Part shown: positions 1 through 6,217 of the stretch, one piece after another
Layout: the number at the start of each line of letters is the position of its first letter
How positions within the stretch are numbered: the stretch's first letter is position 1
DNA from: Acidobacteriota bacterium
GTDB lineage: Bacteria > Acidobacteriota > Blastocatellia > Pyrinomonadales > Pyrinomonadaceae
NCBI GenBank assembly: GCA_013698055.1
Contig: JACCVS010000473.1
Coordinates: 1-7,945, forward strand
DNA: 7,945 nucleotides
Direction of reading: 5' to 3'
Notes under the pieces: model-generated
Seen by the model: only the letters and a program-made list of their open reading frames with translations
The model's database searches: none
Told to the model about the DNA's origin: nothing
Made by a program: the position numbers and the translations under genes

Positions 1-1
1 G

Positions 2-64
2 CCACCCGGCGTAATCATAATGCATGACGCGCGTTTCGGAAGAGATTTGCTGAAAAGCGGATGA
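2..64 (+). CDS. Possible 3' end of an unidentified upstream gene
   Basis: One forward frame stays open from base 2 to a TGA at 62-64, giving about 20 residues that include the string GVIIMHDARFGRDLL. The other two forward frames stop within the first 30 bases. The stop codon falls inside the left arm of the heptad hairpin at 57-127, the same arrangement as at the end of the ABC ATPase gene at the other end of the window, which mildly supports a real gene end here. The fragment is too short to assign to a family. It could also be non-coding, and a reverse-strand start at 25-23 cannot be excluded. Confidence 0.25.
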   Translation, partial: PPGVIIMHDARFGRDLLKSG

Positions 65-127
65 TGGACGATGGACGATAAAAGCAAGGGCATTATTCTT
101 GTCCATCGTCTATGGTCTATCATCCGC
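57..127. repeat. Heptad-repeat hairpin 1 (ATGGACG type)
   Basis: Arms at 57-79 and 105-127 pair over 23 positions (20 Watson-Crick, 2 G-U, 1 mismatch) around a 25-base loop. The left arm holds two exact tandem copies of ATGGACG (64-70, 71-77). The right side runs in 7-base steps from 101 to 135: GTCCATC, GTCTATG, GTCTATC, ATCCGCC, ATCCGAT. The left arm is purine-rich and the right arm pyrimidine-rich, followed by a C/T-rich run to about 170. It lies between a possible gene end (62-64) and the start of the next gene (201). It may act as a transcript-end structure or be a dispersed repeat. The pairing is directly visible; the role is inferred. Confidence 0.8.
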
Positions 128-133
128 CATCCG

Positions 134-196
134 ATTCCCCTTTTACCTTTTTGCTTCTATTATCTTCTCGCAATCCTGAGAACGATTCATCGGAGG
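134..196 (+). promoter_or_regulatory. Pyrimidine-rich leader with weak -10 and a Shine-Dalgarno
   Basis: This stretch upstream of the beta-CASP gene is strongly C/T-rich at 134-170. TATTAT at 158-163 matches five of six bases of a sigma-70 -10 box, but the hexamer 17 bases upstream (TTCCCC) is a poor -35. A good ribosome binding site, GGAGG at 192-196, sits four bases before the ATG at 201, which is close but acceptable. The promoter part is tentative; the ribosome binding site is convincing. Confidence 0.3.
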
Positions 197-200
197 GTGT

Positions 201-1604
201 ATGGCGACGCTTGAATTCTGGGGTGGTGTGGGGACTGTGACCGGGTCAAAGTATCTGGTTAAAGCTGACCGGGGACGTGTCCTTGTTGATTGCGGTTTGT
301 TTCAGGGCTTGAAGGAACTGCGCGAGCGCAACTGGCAAGACCCACCGTTTGATCCCAAATCGCTCGATGCCGTGCTCATTACGCACGCTCACATTGACCA
401 CACGGGCTATTTGCCCCGTCTCGTCGCGCAAGGATTCAATAATCCCGTCTATTGTTCGCGCGGCACGGCTGACCTGCTCAAAATCTTACTGCCTGACGCG
501 GCGCGTCTTCAGGAAGAAGATGCAGATTATCGCAATCGTCACAAACTGACGAAGCACCAGCCTGCTTTGCCGCTTTACACGGAAGAGGACGCGCGCGCCG
601 CCATCCAGATGATTCAACCGATGGGGAACACGGGCGAGAAGGTCGAGGTCGCACCCGGCATTCGCGCCGGATTCCGCATCGCCGGACACATCTTAGGCTC
701 AAGCCTCGTCCTCGTCGAAATTGATGGCGCAGGAGATGATGGGAAGGGAAGACGCATCCTCTTCTCCGGAGATTTGGGACATTACGACCAGCCGATCATT
801 CATGATCCCGTGCCGCCGCCAGCGTGCGATTATCTACTGGTCGAATCAACTTACGGCGACCGCCTGCACAATCCCGAAAAGCCGAAAGACGCGCTTGAGC
901 GAATCATCAAGGATGCCATCAAGCGCAAAGGCGTCGTGCTGATTCCGGCTTTCGCCATCGGGCGCACGCAGGAGTTGATCTACCTGATTCGTGAATTGGA
1001 AGACGAAAAGCGCATTCCCATCCTGCCCGTCCGCGTTGACTCGCCGATGGCGGCGGCGGCGACACAGGCTTACAGCCATCGCACGGAGGAACAGGACGAG
1101 GATTACGCGAGCGTGCTGGCGCGAAGACAACACCCTCTTAGAACTCATTCGATGGTCACGGCTTCATCGCGTGAGGAGTCGAAACGCCTGAACGAGGAAG
1201 AGGGGACGCGCATCATCATCAGCGCATCGGGAATGATGACGGGCGGGCGCGTCCTTCATCATGCGCGCCGAATCCTGCCAGACAGAAATGCGACCATCGT
1301 CTTCGTCGGCTATCAGGCAGCAGGCACGACCGGCAGGCGAATTCTTGACGGCCAGCGTGAAGTGAAAATCATGGGACAGTTCACGCCTGTGAATTGTCAT
1401 ATCGAGCGTATCGGAGGGTTTTCGGCGCACGCCGACTGGAAAGAAGTCCTGCGCTGGCTCGAAGGTTTGCCTGCCGCGCCGCGCCGTGTCTTCAACACGC
1501 ATGGTGAACCGGAAGCGGCAAACGCTATGCGCGACCATATCGCGGAGCGTTTTGGCTGGCGCGTGGAAGTTCCGCAGTACGGCGACAAAGTTGAGCTTGA
1601 TTGA
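201..1604 (+). CDS. Beta-CASP metallo-beta-lactamase-fold ribonuclease-like protein
   Basis: Predicted cytoplasmic zinc-dependent nuclease of the CPSF73/YSH1-like family, whose bacterial members process or degrade RNA. All expected motifs are visible in the 467 residues: the HxHxDH zinc site HAHIDH at 62-67, H163 in AGHILGS, D191 in FSGDLG, E215 in ESTYGDR (beta-CASP motif A), the PAFAIGRTQE segment at 249-258, DSPMA at 280-284, SASGMMTGGR at 341-350, H410 in GFSAHAD (motif B) and H434 in NTHGE (motif C). No KH domain is appended. The length fits the single-module bacterial RNases of this group (about 430-470 residues). The ATG at 201 has GGAGG just upstream, and the protein begins directly with the first strand of the fold. 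No operon partner is evident: the next gene starts 128 bases downstream behind its own promoter candidate. Substrate specificity cannot be read from sequence. Confidence 0.93.
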   Translation: MATLEFWGGVGTVTGSKYLVKADRGRVLVDCGLFQGLKELRERNWQDPPFDPKSLDAVLITHAHIDHTGYLPRLVAQGFNNPVYCSRGTADLLKILLPDAARLQEEDADYRNRHKLTKHQPALPLYTEEDARAAIQMIQPMGNTGEKVEVAPGIRAGFRIAGHILGSSLVLVEIDGAGDDGKGRRILFSGDLGHYDQPIIHDPVPPPACDYLLVESTYGDRLHNPEKPKDALERIIKDAIKRKGVVLIPAFAIGRTQELIYLIRELEDEKRIPILPVRVDSPMAAAATQAYSHRTEEQDEDYASVLARRQHPLRTHSMVTASSREESKRLNEEEGTRIIISASGMMTGGRVLHHARRILPDRNATIVFVGYQAAGTTGRRILDGQREVKIMGQFTPVNCHIERIGGFSAHADWKEVLRWLEGLPAAPRRVFNTHGEPEAANAMRDHIAERFGWRVEVPQYGDKVELD

Positions 1605-1673
1605 TTGTCAAAGGAAGTTTAGCTAAAGCAAGCGAAGTGATTCAAGTGATATTAGAGCCGCGCGTTTACGCTG

Positions 1674-1723
1674 TGATATACTGCGCGGTCATTCCAGGCA
1701 AGAAAAATTGAATCCTTGAGGAG
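1674..1723 (+). promoter_or_regulatory. Candidate extended -10 promoter and Shine-Dalgarno of sucD
   Basis: TGATATACT at 1674-1682 contains TATACT (1677-1682) preceded by TGn, an extended -10 element that would not need a strong -35; none is seen 17 bases upstream. The strong ribosome binding site GAGGAG at 1718-1723 lies nine bases before the TTG at 1733. A short dyad, CCGCGC at 1658-1663 and GCGCGG at 1683-1688, flanks the -10 box and could be an operator or chance. The ribosome binding site is secure, the promoter only plausible. Confidence 0.4.
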
Positions 1724-1732
1724 TAACTAACG

Positions 1733-2617
1733 TTGAGCGTTCTGGTTGATAAAAATACGCGTCTCGTCGTGCAGGGCATCACAGGCAAAGAGGGCACATT
1801 TCACACGAAGCAGATGATCGAATACGGCACGAATGTCGTCGGCGGCGTCACACCGGGCAAGGGTGGAACAACGCACGAGGGTATTCCTGTTTTCAACACG
1901 GTCGCCGACGCGGTTCGAGACCAGGGCGCAAATGTGAGCGTGATTTACGTTCCACCGCCGTTTGCGGCTGACGCGATCATGGAAGCGGCGGATGCCGACT
2001 TGCCGCTTGTCGTCTGCATCACCGAAGGCATTCCGGCGCTCGATATGGTCAAGGTTAATGAATATCTGGCCAACAGGCTGACGCGCCTGATCGGCCCGAA
2101 CTGTCCGGGCATCATCTCTCCCGGCAAGTGCAAGATCGGCATCATGCCCGGCCACATTCACAAAGAGGGGCGCATCGGCGTCGTTTCGCGCTCAGGAACG
2201 CTGACGTATGAAGCAGTGGGGCAGTTGACTGCGCTCGGCCTTGGTCAGTCAACGGCCATCGGCATCGGCGGCGACCCCATCATCGGCACAACCCACACTG
2301 ATGCGCTCGCTCTCTTTCAGGCCGACGACGAGACGGACGGCATCGTCATGATCGGCGAAATCGGCGGCACGGCTGAAGAAGATGCAGCGGCGTTTGCTAA
2401 AGATAATGTAACGAAGCCCATTGTCGCCTTCATCGCCGGGCAGACCGCGCCGCCGGGAAGACGTATGGGACATGCCGGAGCGATCATCGCGGGGGGCAAG
2501 GGCACGGCGGCAGAAAAGATGAAGGCTCTCGAAGAGGCAGGCATCCGCGTCGTCAAATCTCCCGCTGACATCGGCGCGGCGATGAAAGACATGCTTGGAG
2601 CAACTGCCAGCGCCTGA
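1733..2617 (+). CDS. sucD: Succinyl-CoA ligase (ADP/GDP-forming) subunit alpha
   Basis: Alpha subunit of succinyl-CoA synthetase, the TCA-cycle enzyme that makes ATP or GTP from succinyl-CoA by way of a phosphohistidine. The 294 residues match the family's usual length. Visible motifs are the CoA-binding Rossmann start QGITGKEGTFH (14-24), GGVTPGKGG (37-45), the GPNCPGI turn (121-127), SRSGTLTYE (152-160), GIGGDP (177-182) and the active-site loop GRRMGHAGAI with the phosphorylated histidine at H247. The start is TTG: the reading SVLVDKNTRLVVQGITG corresponds to the normal N-terminus, no in-frame ATG lies upstream close by, and GAGGAG is well placed at 1718-1723. The beta-subunit gene sucC, often directly upstream, is absent here; a beta-CASP gene takes that place. 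ndk follows after one small gene. The product should be cytoplasmic, as a complex with SucC. Confidence 0.97.
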   Translation: MSVLVDKNTRLVVQGITGKEGTFHTKQMIEYGTNVVGGVTPGKGGTTHEGIPVFNTVADAVRDQGANVSVIYVPPPFAADAIMEAADADLPLVVCITEGIPALDMVKVNEYLANRLTRLIGPNCPGIISPGKCKIGIMPGHIHKEGRIGVVSRSGTLTYEAVGQLTALGLGQSTAIGIGGDPIIGTTHTDALALFQADDETDGIVMIGEIGGTAEEDAAAFAKDNVTKPIVAFIAGQTAPPGRRMGHAGAIIAGGKGTAAEKMKALEEAGIRVVKSPADIGAAMKDMLGATASA

Positions 2618-2701
2618 GATACTATAAACAGAAACAGGTTGTGGTTAAGCTCGAACATTCATTCAGCGCCAAGCCGGGTGAGGTTAGCCAAATAATAATT
2701 T

Positions 2702-3172
2702 ATGAAGCTGTTTCTGCTCATTTCCCTGGCCGCATTGTTTCTGAGTGTTATTGGTTTTGCACAAAGCCGAGATTCATCTCGGGCTGGTGAGCCGACAATG
2801 ATTTTGACGGGCGCGGTTTACGACATTAACGGCTCCGTCATTGTCAGCGGAACAAAACTAATTGCTTACAACTCTGCTGGAAGAAAGTACGAATCGGCGA
2901 CAAGCGATGAGGGGTTTTATAGATTCGACCTCCCACTGGCTATCTACAAAATCGAGGTCAGCGCACCCGGATTTTGCCCCAGGCAGATAGAAGACTTCAG
3001 GGTCATCAATTCAACTCACGGCAAAATGTCCTTAGATTTCGTTTTGGAAGTTGCGGGGCTGTGTAGGCAGGAAAAGATAATTGAGGAACAACCGAAGAGA
3101 AAAACGAAGAAGAAATCTAGACCTATAATCATGGCAATGGAGAGGAAGATTAATGTCAGAACAAACGGGTAA
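2702..3172 (+). CDS. Small secreted protein with carboxypeptidase-regulatory-like domain
   Basis: The 156-residue product starts with a clear signal peptide: K2, a hydrophobic core at about 3-19, and a likely cut after A20 (GFA|QS). Residues about 33-118 look like a carboxypeptidase regulatory-like beta-sandwich: LTGAVYDINGSVI, then a SDEGFYRFDLP turn at 68-78, then YKIEVSAPGF at 82-91. The C-terminal 30 residues or so are very basic (KRKTKKKSR), with no membrane segment after the signal. Such domains occur in many secreted acidobacterial proteins, but no function can be assigned. No good ribosome binding site sits before the ATG. The last 20 bases overlap ndk in another frame, and the ndk ribosome binding site lies inside this gene, suggesting translational coupling. 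The DNA looks less GC-rich than sucD or ndk, so a later insertion between them is possible. Confidence 0.75.
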   Translation: MKLFLLISLAALFLSVIGFAQSRDSSRAGEPTMILTGAVYDINGSVIVSGTKLIAYNSAGRKYESATSDEGFYRFDLPLAIYKIEVSAPGFCPRQIEDFRVINSTHGKMSLDFVLEVAGLCRQEKIIEEQPKRKTKKKSRPIIMAMERKINVRTNG

Positions 3173-3581
3173 TCTTACGTTCGGAATCATCAAGCCCGAC
3201 GCGGTGTGCGGCGGGAAGACAGGGGCAATTATTCAACGCGTCACGGATGGTGGCTTCAAGGTTCGTGGGATGAAGTTGATTCACATGACGCTCCAAGAAG
3301 CGGAAGGCTTTTATGCGGTTCACCGCGAGCGTCCTTTCTTTCCCGAATTGACGACCTTCATGTCGAGCGGGCCGTGCGTGGTGCTGACGCTGGAAAAAGA
3401 TGGAGCGGTCAAGGCATGGCGCGATCTGATGGGTGCGACCGACCCGGCCAAGGCCGATGAGGGAACGATCAGAAAAGAGTTCGGTGGCTCGCTCGGCGAA
3501 AACGCCGTTCACGGCTCAGACTCTGAAGAGAACGCGGCAATTGAGATTTCGTATTTCTTCAGCCGACTTGAAATCGTTTAG
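3153..3581 (+). CDS. ndk: Nucleoside diphosphate kinase
   Basis: Transfers the terminal phosphate from ATP to other nucleoside diphosphates through a phosphohistidine, balancing NTP and dNTP pools in the cytoplasm. The 142 residues match the normal length. Visible are the FGIIKPDAV strand (10-18), GFKVRGMK (34-41), HRERPFFPEL (57-66), the MSSGPCVVLTLE core (70-81), the MGATDPAKADEGTIRKEFG segment (93-111) and the active-site NAVHGSDS with catalytic H120. The ATG at 3153 has GAGGAA at 3142-3147. The start overlaps the upstream secreted-protein gene by 20 bases. In Pseudomonas, Ndk has been reported to associate with succinyl-CoA synthetase, so proximity to sucD makes metabolic sense. The next gene starts 18 bases after the stop, so co-transcription is likely. 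Confidence 0.97.
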   Translation: MSEQTGNLTFGIIKPDAVCGGKTGAIIQRVTDGGFKVRGMKLIHMTLQEAEGFYAVHRERPFFPELTTFMSSGPCVVLTLEKDGAVKAWRDLMGATDPAKADEGTIRKEFGGSLGENAVHGSDSEENAAIEISYFFSRLEIV

Positions 3582-3599
3582 GCAAAAACGGATGGCTAC

Positions 3600-4364
3600 A
3601 TGAAACGTTGTCCCACATGCCAGCGTGTCTATGAAGATGAGCAGATGAGTTTCTGCCTTGAGGATGGCGCGACGCTCGTGAGTGCCTCAGAGTCTTCATA
3701 TGATCCTAGTGCGACGTTGATAATTCCCGCCCCGCGCGTGACGAATCAAGCGCCAACAGAGGTCTTGCCTGCGGGCGAAGTCACTCAACCTTCGCCGCAA
3801 CTCGCACGGCAGCCCTATATGTCCGAAAGAACTGTCTCACCGAAGCGCAATTCAAGCGCGCTGCCCTGGATTCTCGGCGCGGTGATTCTCGGTCTTGCAG
3901 GCGTCATTGTTGGAATGATTATGATGCGCAACAGCAGCGGGCCGAGTGATTCTCAGGTCACGCAGAACACGGCTCAACCCACGCCCACGCCGAAACCAAC
4001 TCAGACTCCGAGAAGCACAAACACGACGGCTGTCGCTGATGAACCGCCGCCAGTACCCAAACAGACTCCGACGCCGAGACGCGCGCCTATTTCCGGCGGT
4101 GTGCTGAATGGTAAGGCCATCAGCCTGCCCAAGCCTGCTTATCCGCCAATCGCCAGGGCTGCCCGCGCTTCAGGCACAGTCACTGTGCAGGTTACGGTCG
4201 ACGAAAGCGGAGGAGTGGTTTCGGCTCGCGCTGTCGGCGGACATCCCTTGTTGCAGCAGGCGGCGGTGCAGGCAGCTTACGGAGCGCGATTCTCGCCGAC
4301 GCTGATGTCTGGTCAGCCGGTCAAAGTAACGGGCGTTATCACATATAATTTCGTCGCGCAATAA
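3600..4364 (+). CDS. Metal-ribbon, single-TM, TonB-family C-terminal protein
   Basis: The 254-residue protein has four parts. Residues 1-27 form a short ribbon-like head (C4, C7, C19, then D22-G23). Residues 28-87 are a low-complexity linker. A transmembrane helix spans about 88-109 (LPWILGAVILGLAGVIVG). A Pro/Thr-rich periplasmic spacer (110-165) leads to a TonB C-terminal domain at about 167-254, with PKPAYPPIARAARASGTVTV, VDESGGVV and the FSPTL strand. TonB domains normally contact outer-membrane receptors to pass on proton-motive energy. No exbB or exbD gene is nearby, so this may instead be one of the many acidobacterial TonB-like proteins of unknown role. The cytoplasmic head and periplasmic tail are inferred from the single helix. 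Only three cysteines are present, so zinc binding is uncertain. It starts 18 bases after ndk with a weak GGATGG (3590-3595) as ribosome binding site. Confidence 0.85.
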   Translation: MKRCPTCQRVYEDEQMSFCLEDGATLVSASESSYDPSATLIIPAPRVTNQAPTEVLPAGEVTQPSPQLARQPYMSERTVSPKRNSSALPWILGAVILGLAGVIVGMIMMRNSSGPSDSQVTQNTAQPTPTPKPTQTPRSTNTTAVADEPPPVPKQTPTPRRAPISGGVLNGKAISLPKPAYPPIARAARASGTVTVQVTVDESGGVVSARAVGGHPLLQQAAVQAAYGARFSPTLMSGQPVKVTGVITYNFVAQ

Positions 4365-4464
4365 AACAAGCCGATTTGCTAATTCACGCTTTGAGCAAAA
4401 AGCAGTTGCCTGCGCGCTCTGACTTCTATCAGTATTGAGGTAAACGCAAAGCGGGGTAAGAGAG

Positions 4465-5379
4465 ATGAAACGCTGCCCTACATGCCAGAGCACGTACACG
4501 GACGATTCGCTGAGCTTTTGTCTGACTGATGGCGCGGCGCTCGTAGATACGTCTTTTAATCCGCAGGCGACGCTGCCGAACGAATTTCAGGGAACGCTGC
4601 GTGACGAGAATCGCGCGACCCTGCCTGATGATATTCAAGTAACGCTACGTTATCCCCCGCAGCGCCTTACCAGTGAACCGCCGACCACAGTTCCTCATGC
4701 TCAAACACCGCATGGCAACTGGAATCCTTCAGGCTGGACACCGTCTCCACAAGCAGTTTCATCCGCGCGCCAGAGAAACTCCACGCCTTGGGTGATCGGC
4801 GGGATAGTCGTTTTACTGTTGGGCGCAGCCATCGCCGTTTGGGCTATCATTGCTTCACGCAAGTCTTCCGATGAAGCAATGGAGCCAGTTAAGCGGAAAG
4901 TTGTCAGCAACAATAACCAACAAGTCGCTAACACTAATTCTAATCAATCGCCGCAAAGTAATAACGCGAACCAGAGCACGGCTCAAGCTCCCATAGATAC
5001 CGACATCCCGCCGACTGATCCCGATCTGGTCTTAAGCCAGTTGACGGCGGTGGAGCATGAATGGAACGATGCTAACATCAAAGGTAATAGAGCCACCGTC
5101 AGACGAATTGTGGCCGATGAGTTTAGAGGAGTCGGCGCTAACGGGTCGGTCGAAAACAAAGAACAGATGTTGGCGAATCTCGAACCCAACCCCGATATCG
5201 TTTCTTTGAAATTAAGCGATCTTAAAATCAGCCTGGCGGGTAATACGGCTGTCCTGACCGGCCTGAACACCGCTAAGGGAAGAAACGGTCAGACAATTAC
5301 GTTTCGTTTCACGGACACTTTTCTCTGGCGCGACGGCCACTGGCAGGCTATCAGTTCACAGGCGACTCAGGTAAAATAG
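4465..5379 (+). CDS. Metal-ribbon, single-TM protein with DUF4440/SnoaL-like domain
   Basis: The 304-residue protein shares its N-terminal head with the preceding gene: MKRCPTCQ, then FCLTDGAALV, with cysteines at 4, 7 and 19, followed by a matching S-aromatic-(D/N)-P-x-A-T-L motif at 30-37. Residues 35-66 are a 16-residue tandem repeat. A transmembrane helix runs about 109-130 (WVIGGIVVLLLGAAIAVW), followed by an Asn/Gln/Ser-rich spacer (134-180). Residues about 186-304 look like an NTF2-fold DUF4440/SnoaL-like domain: LTAVEHEWNDANIKGNRATV, VADEFRGVGANGSVENKEQML, TAVLTGLNT, FRFTDTFLWRDGHWQAISSQAT. Members of this fold bind small ligands or act as enzymes; none of that can be read here. GGGG at 4453-4456 is a possible ribosome binding site. 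The preceding 100-base gap holds no clear terminator or promoter. Confidence 0.82.
   Translation: MKRCPTCQSTYTDDSLSFCLTDGAALVDTSFNPQATLPNEFQGTLRDENRATLPDDIQVTLRYPPQRLTSEPPTTVPHAQTPHGNWNPSGWTPSPQAVSSARQRNSTPWVIGGIVVLLLGAAIAVWAIIASRKSSDEAMEPVKRKVVSNNNQQVANTNSNQSPQSNNANQSTAQAPIDTDIPPTDPDLVLSQLTAVEHEWNDANIKGNRATVRRIVADEFRGVGANGSVENKEQMLANLEPNPDIVSLKLSDLKISLAGNTAVLTGLNTAKGRNGQTITFRFTDTFLWRDGHWQAISSQATQVK
4567..4662 (+). repeat. In-frame 48-bp tandem duplication
   Basis: Two adjacent 48-base units (4567-4614 and 4615-4662) encode ATLPNEFQGTLRDENR and ATLPDDIQVTLRYPPQ, residues 35-50 and 51-66 of the DUF4440-like protein. The period is 16 residues, and the codons differ at many silent sites, so the duplication is not recent. 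It extends the linker between the ribbon head and the membrane helix. Confidence 0.7.
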
Positions 5380-5446
5380 CCGGGCATCAAGCAAGAAACT
5401 CTTCAGCCGGTACGACATCTGTGGCTTAATTAATCGGGAAAATCTT

Positions 5447-5968
5447 ATGTCAATCATCAGCGACGTTATCGAATCAACCAAAGCAATCATCAAGGGCATG
5501 GGCGTCACCTTATCCTATATCCCAAAGCAGAAATGGACTGTCCAGTATCCGGACGAACCCGTGACGGTTCAGCCGCGCTATCGCGGTCAGCACCTGTTGC
5601 ACGTGGATGAGCTTGGAAGAGAAAAGTGCGTGGCTTGTTTCCTGTGCGCGGCGGCGTGTCCTTCGGATTGCATTTACATCGTGGCGAAAGACGACCCGCG
5701 CCCGCCGACTGAGCGCACCGGAGTGGATGAACGCTTCGCGGAGGTTTACAACATAGATTACGGGCGTTGCATCTTCTGCGGCTACTGCGTCGAAGCCTGC
5801 CCGAAGGATGCCATCACGCACGGCTACAATTTCGAGCTTTCGGTCTATTCGCGCGCCGACCTTTTGAAGACGAAAAACGATCTGCTGATAACCAAGCAAA
5901 AGCAATCCATGAACTACCGTGTCGCCTCTTCGGACGAGGATGTGGATTCGGAATACAAAGAAGTCTGA
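5447..5968 (+). CDS. nuoI: NADH-quinone oxidoreductase subunit I (two [4Fe-4S] clusters)
   Basis: The 173-residue product is the complex I peripheral-arm subunit that carries clusters N6a and N6b and passes electrons toward NuoB and quinone. Both ligand sets are complete: C61, C64, C67, C71 in CVACFLCAAACP and C108, C111, C114, C118 in CIFCGYCVEACP. The N-terminal amphipathic segment TKAIIKGMGVTLSYIP and the PRYRGQHLL stretch (43-51) before the first cluster are typical. An extra cysteine, C75, follows the first cluster (CPSDC) and is probably not a ligand. The ATG at 5447 has only a modest GGGAA (5436-5440) upstream. Length is normal. No other nuo gene is within the window: the neighbours are a ribbon/DUF4440-like gene and a convergent membrane-protein gene, so nuoI appears detached from the usual nuo operon. 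Eight bases after its stop begins heptad hairpin 2. Confidence 0.94.
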   Translation: MSIISDVIESTKAIIKGMGVTLSYIPKQKWTVQYPDEPVTVQPRYRGQHLLHVDELGREKCVACFLCAAACPSDCIYIVAKDDPRPPTERTGVDERFAEVYNIDYGRCIFCGYCVEACPKDAITHGYNFELSVYSRADLLKTKNDLLITKQKQSMNYRVASSDEDVDSEYKEV

Positions 5969-5976
5969 TCGAAAAG

Positions 5977-6074
5977 CAGAATTCAGGAGTCAGAATCCAG
6001 AAGCCAGAAGAAAAGAAAATCTGTGAGAGCGGTTCTCAACCTCATCCATCATGTATTCTGACTCCTGAATTCTG
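5977..6074. repeat. Heptad-repeat hairpin 2 (CAGAATT type), perfect 20-bp arms
   Basis: Arms at 5977-5996 and 6055-6074 are perfect reverse complements over 20 bases. The left side reads in five 7-base steps: CAGAATT, CAGGAGT, CAGAATC, CAGAAGC, CAGAAGA (5977-6011). The 58-base interior contains a second small palindrome, TGAGA at 6024-6028 and TCTCA at 6034-6038, around GCGGT. The element begins eight bases after the nuoI stop. It could end nuoI transcripts, protect them from 3' exonucleases, or be a mobile or slippage-derived repeat. It encodes no protein. The perfect arms imply recent origin or selection for pairing. Confidence 0.88.
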
Positions 6075-6128
6075 ACAGCCGGTTTGAAAAGATGTTGAAG
6101 GGATTTGATGAGCAACAGTTTGAGCTAT

Positions 6129-6168
6129 GGCGCGTCGCCCCCGTCCTGTGGCAGAGGGCGAGCGCGCC
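6129..6168. terminator. GC-rich stem-loop between convergent genes
   Basis: GGCGCGTCGCCC (6129-6140) pairs with GGGCGAGCGCGCC (6156-6168) as 12 base pairs with one bulged base and a 15-base loop. It lies about 50 bases past the stop of the minus-strand gene and about 160 past nuoI. Neither side shows the U-run of a standard intrinsic terminator, so it may be a Rho-dependent end, a transcript-stabilising structure, or chance in GC-rich DNA. Confidence 0.35.
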
Positions 6169-6217
6169 GTTCACTCAAACGTCTCTTAGCTTATCGGCAA
6201 ATTGCTTGCTTGCCCGG

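Noticed and set aside
1164..1538. 124-codon minus-strand frame inside the beta-CASP gene
   Set aside because: The opposite strand encodes a full set of catalytic motifs; the reverse frame has no domain features.
1727..2161. 144-codon minus-strand frame over sucD
   Set aside because: It is a shadow of sucD, rich in Asp/Arg/His as expected for antisense frames in GC-rich genes.
2623..2628. TATAAA just after sucD as promoter for the secreted-protein gene
   Set aside because: No -35 at a normal distance and no TGn extension; the nearest TTGGAG is 22 bases upstream.
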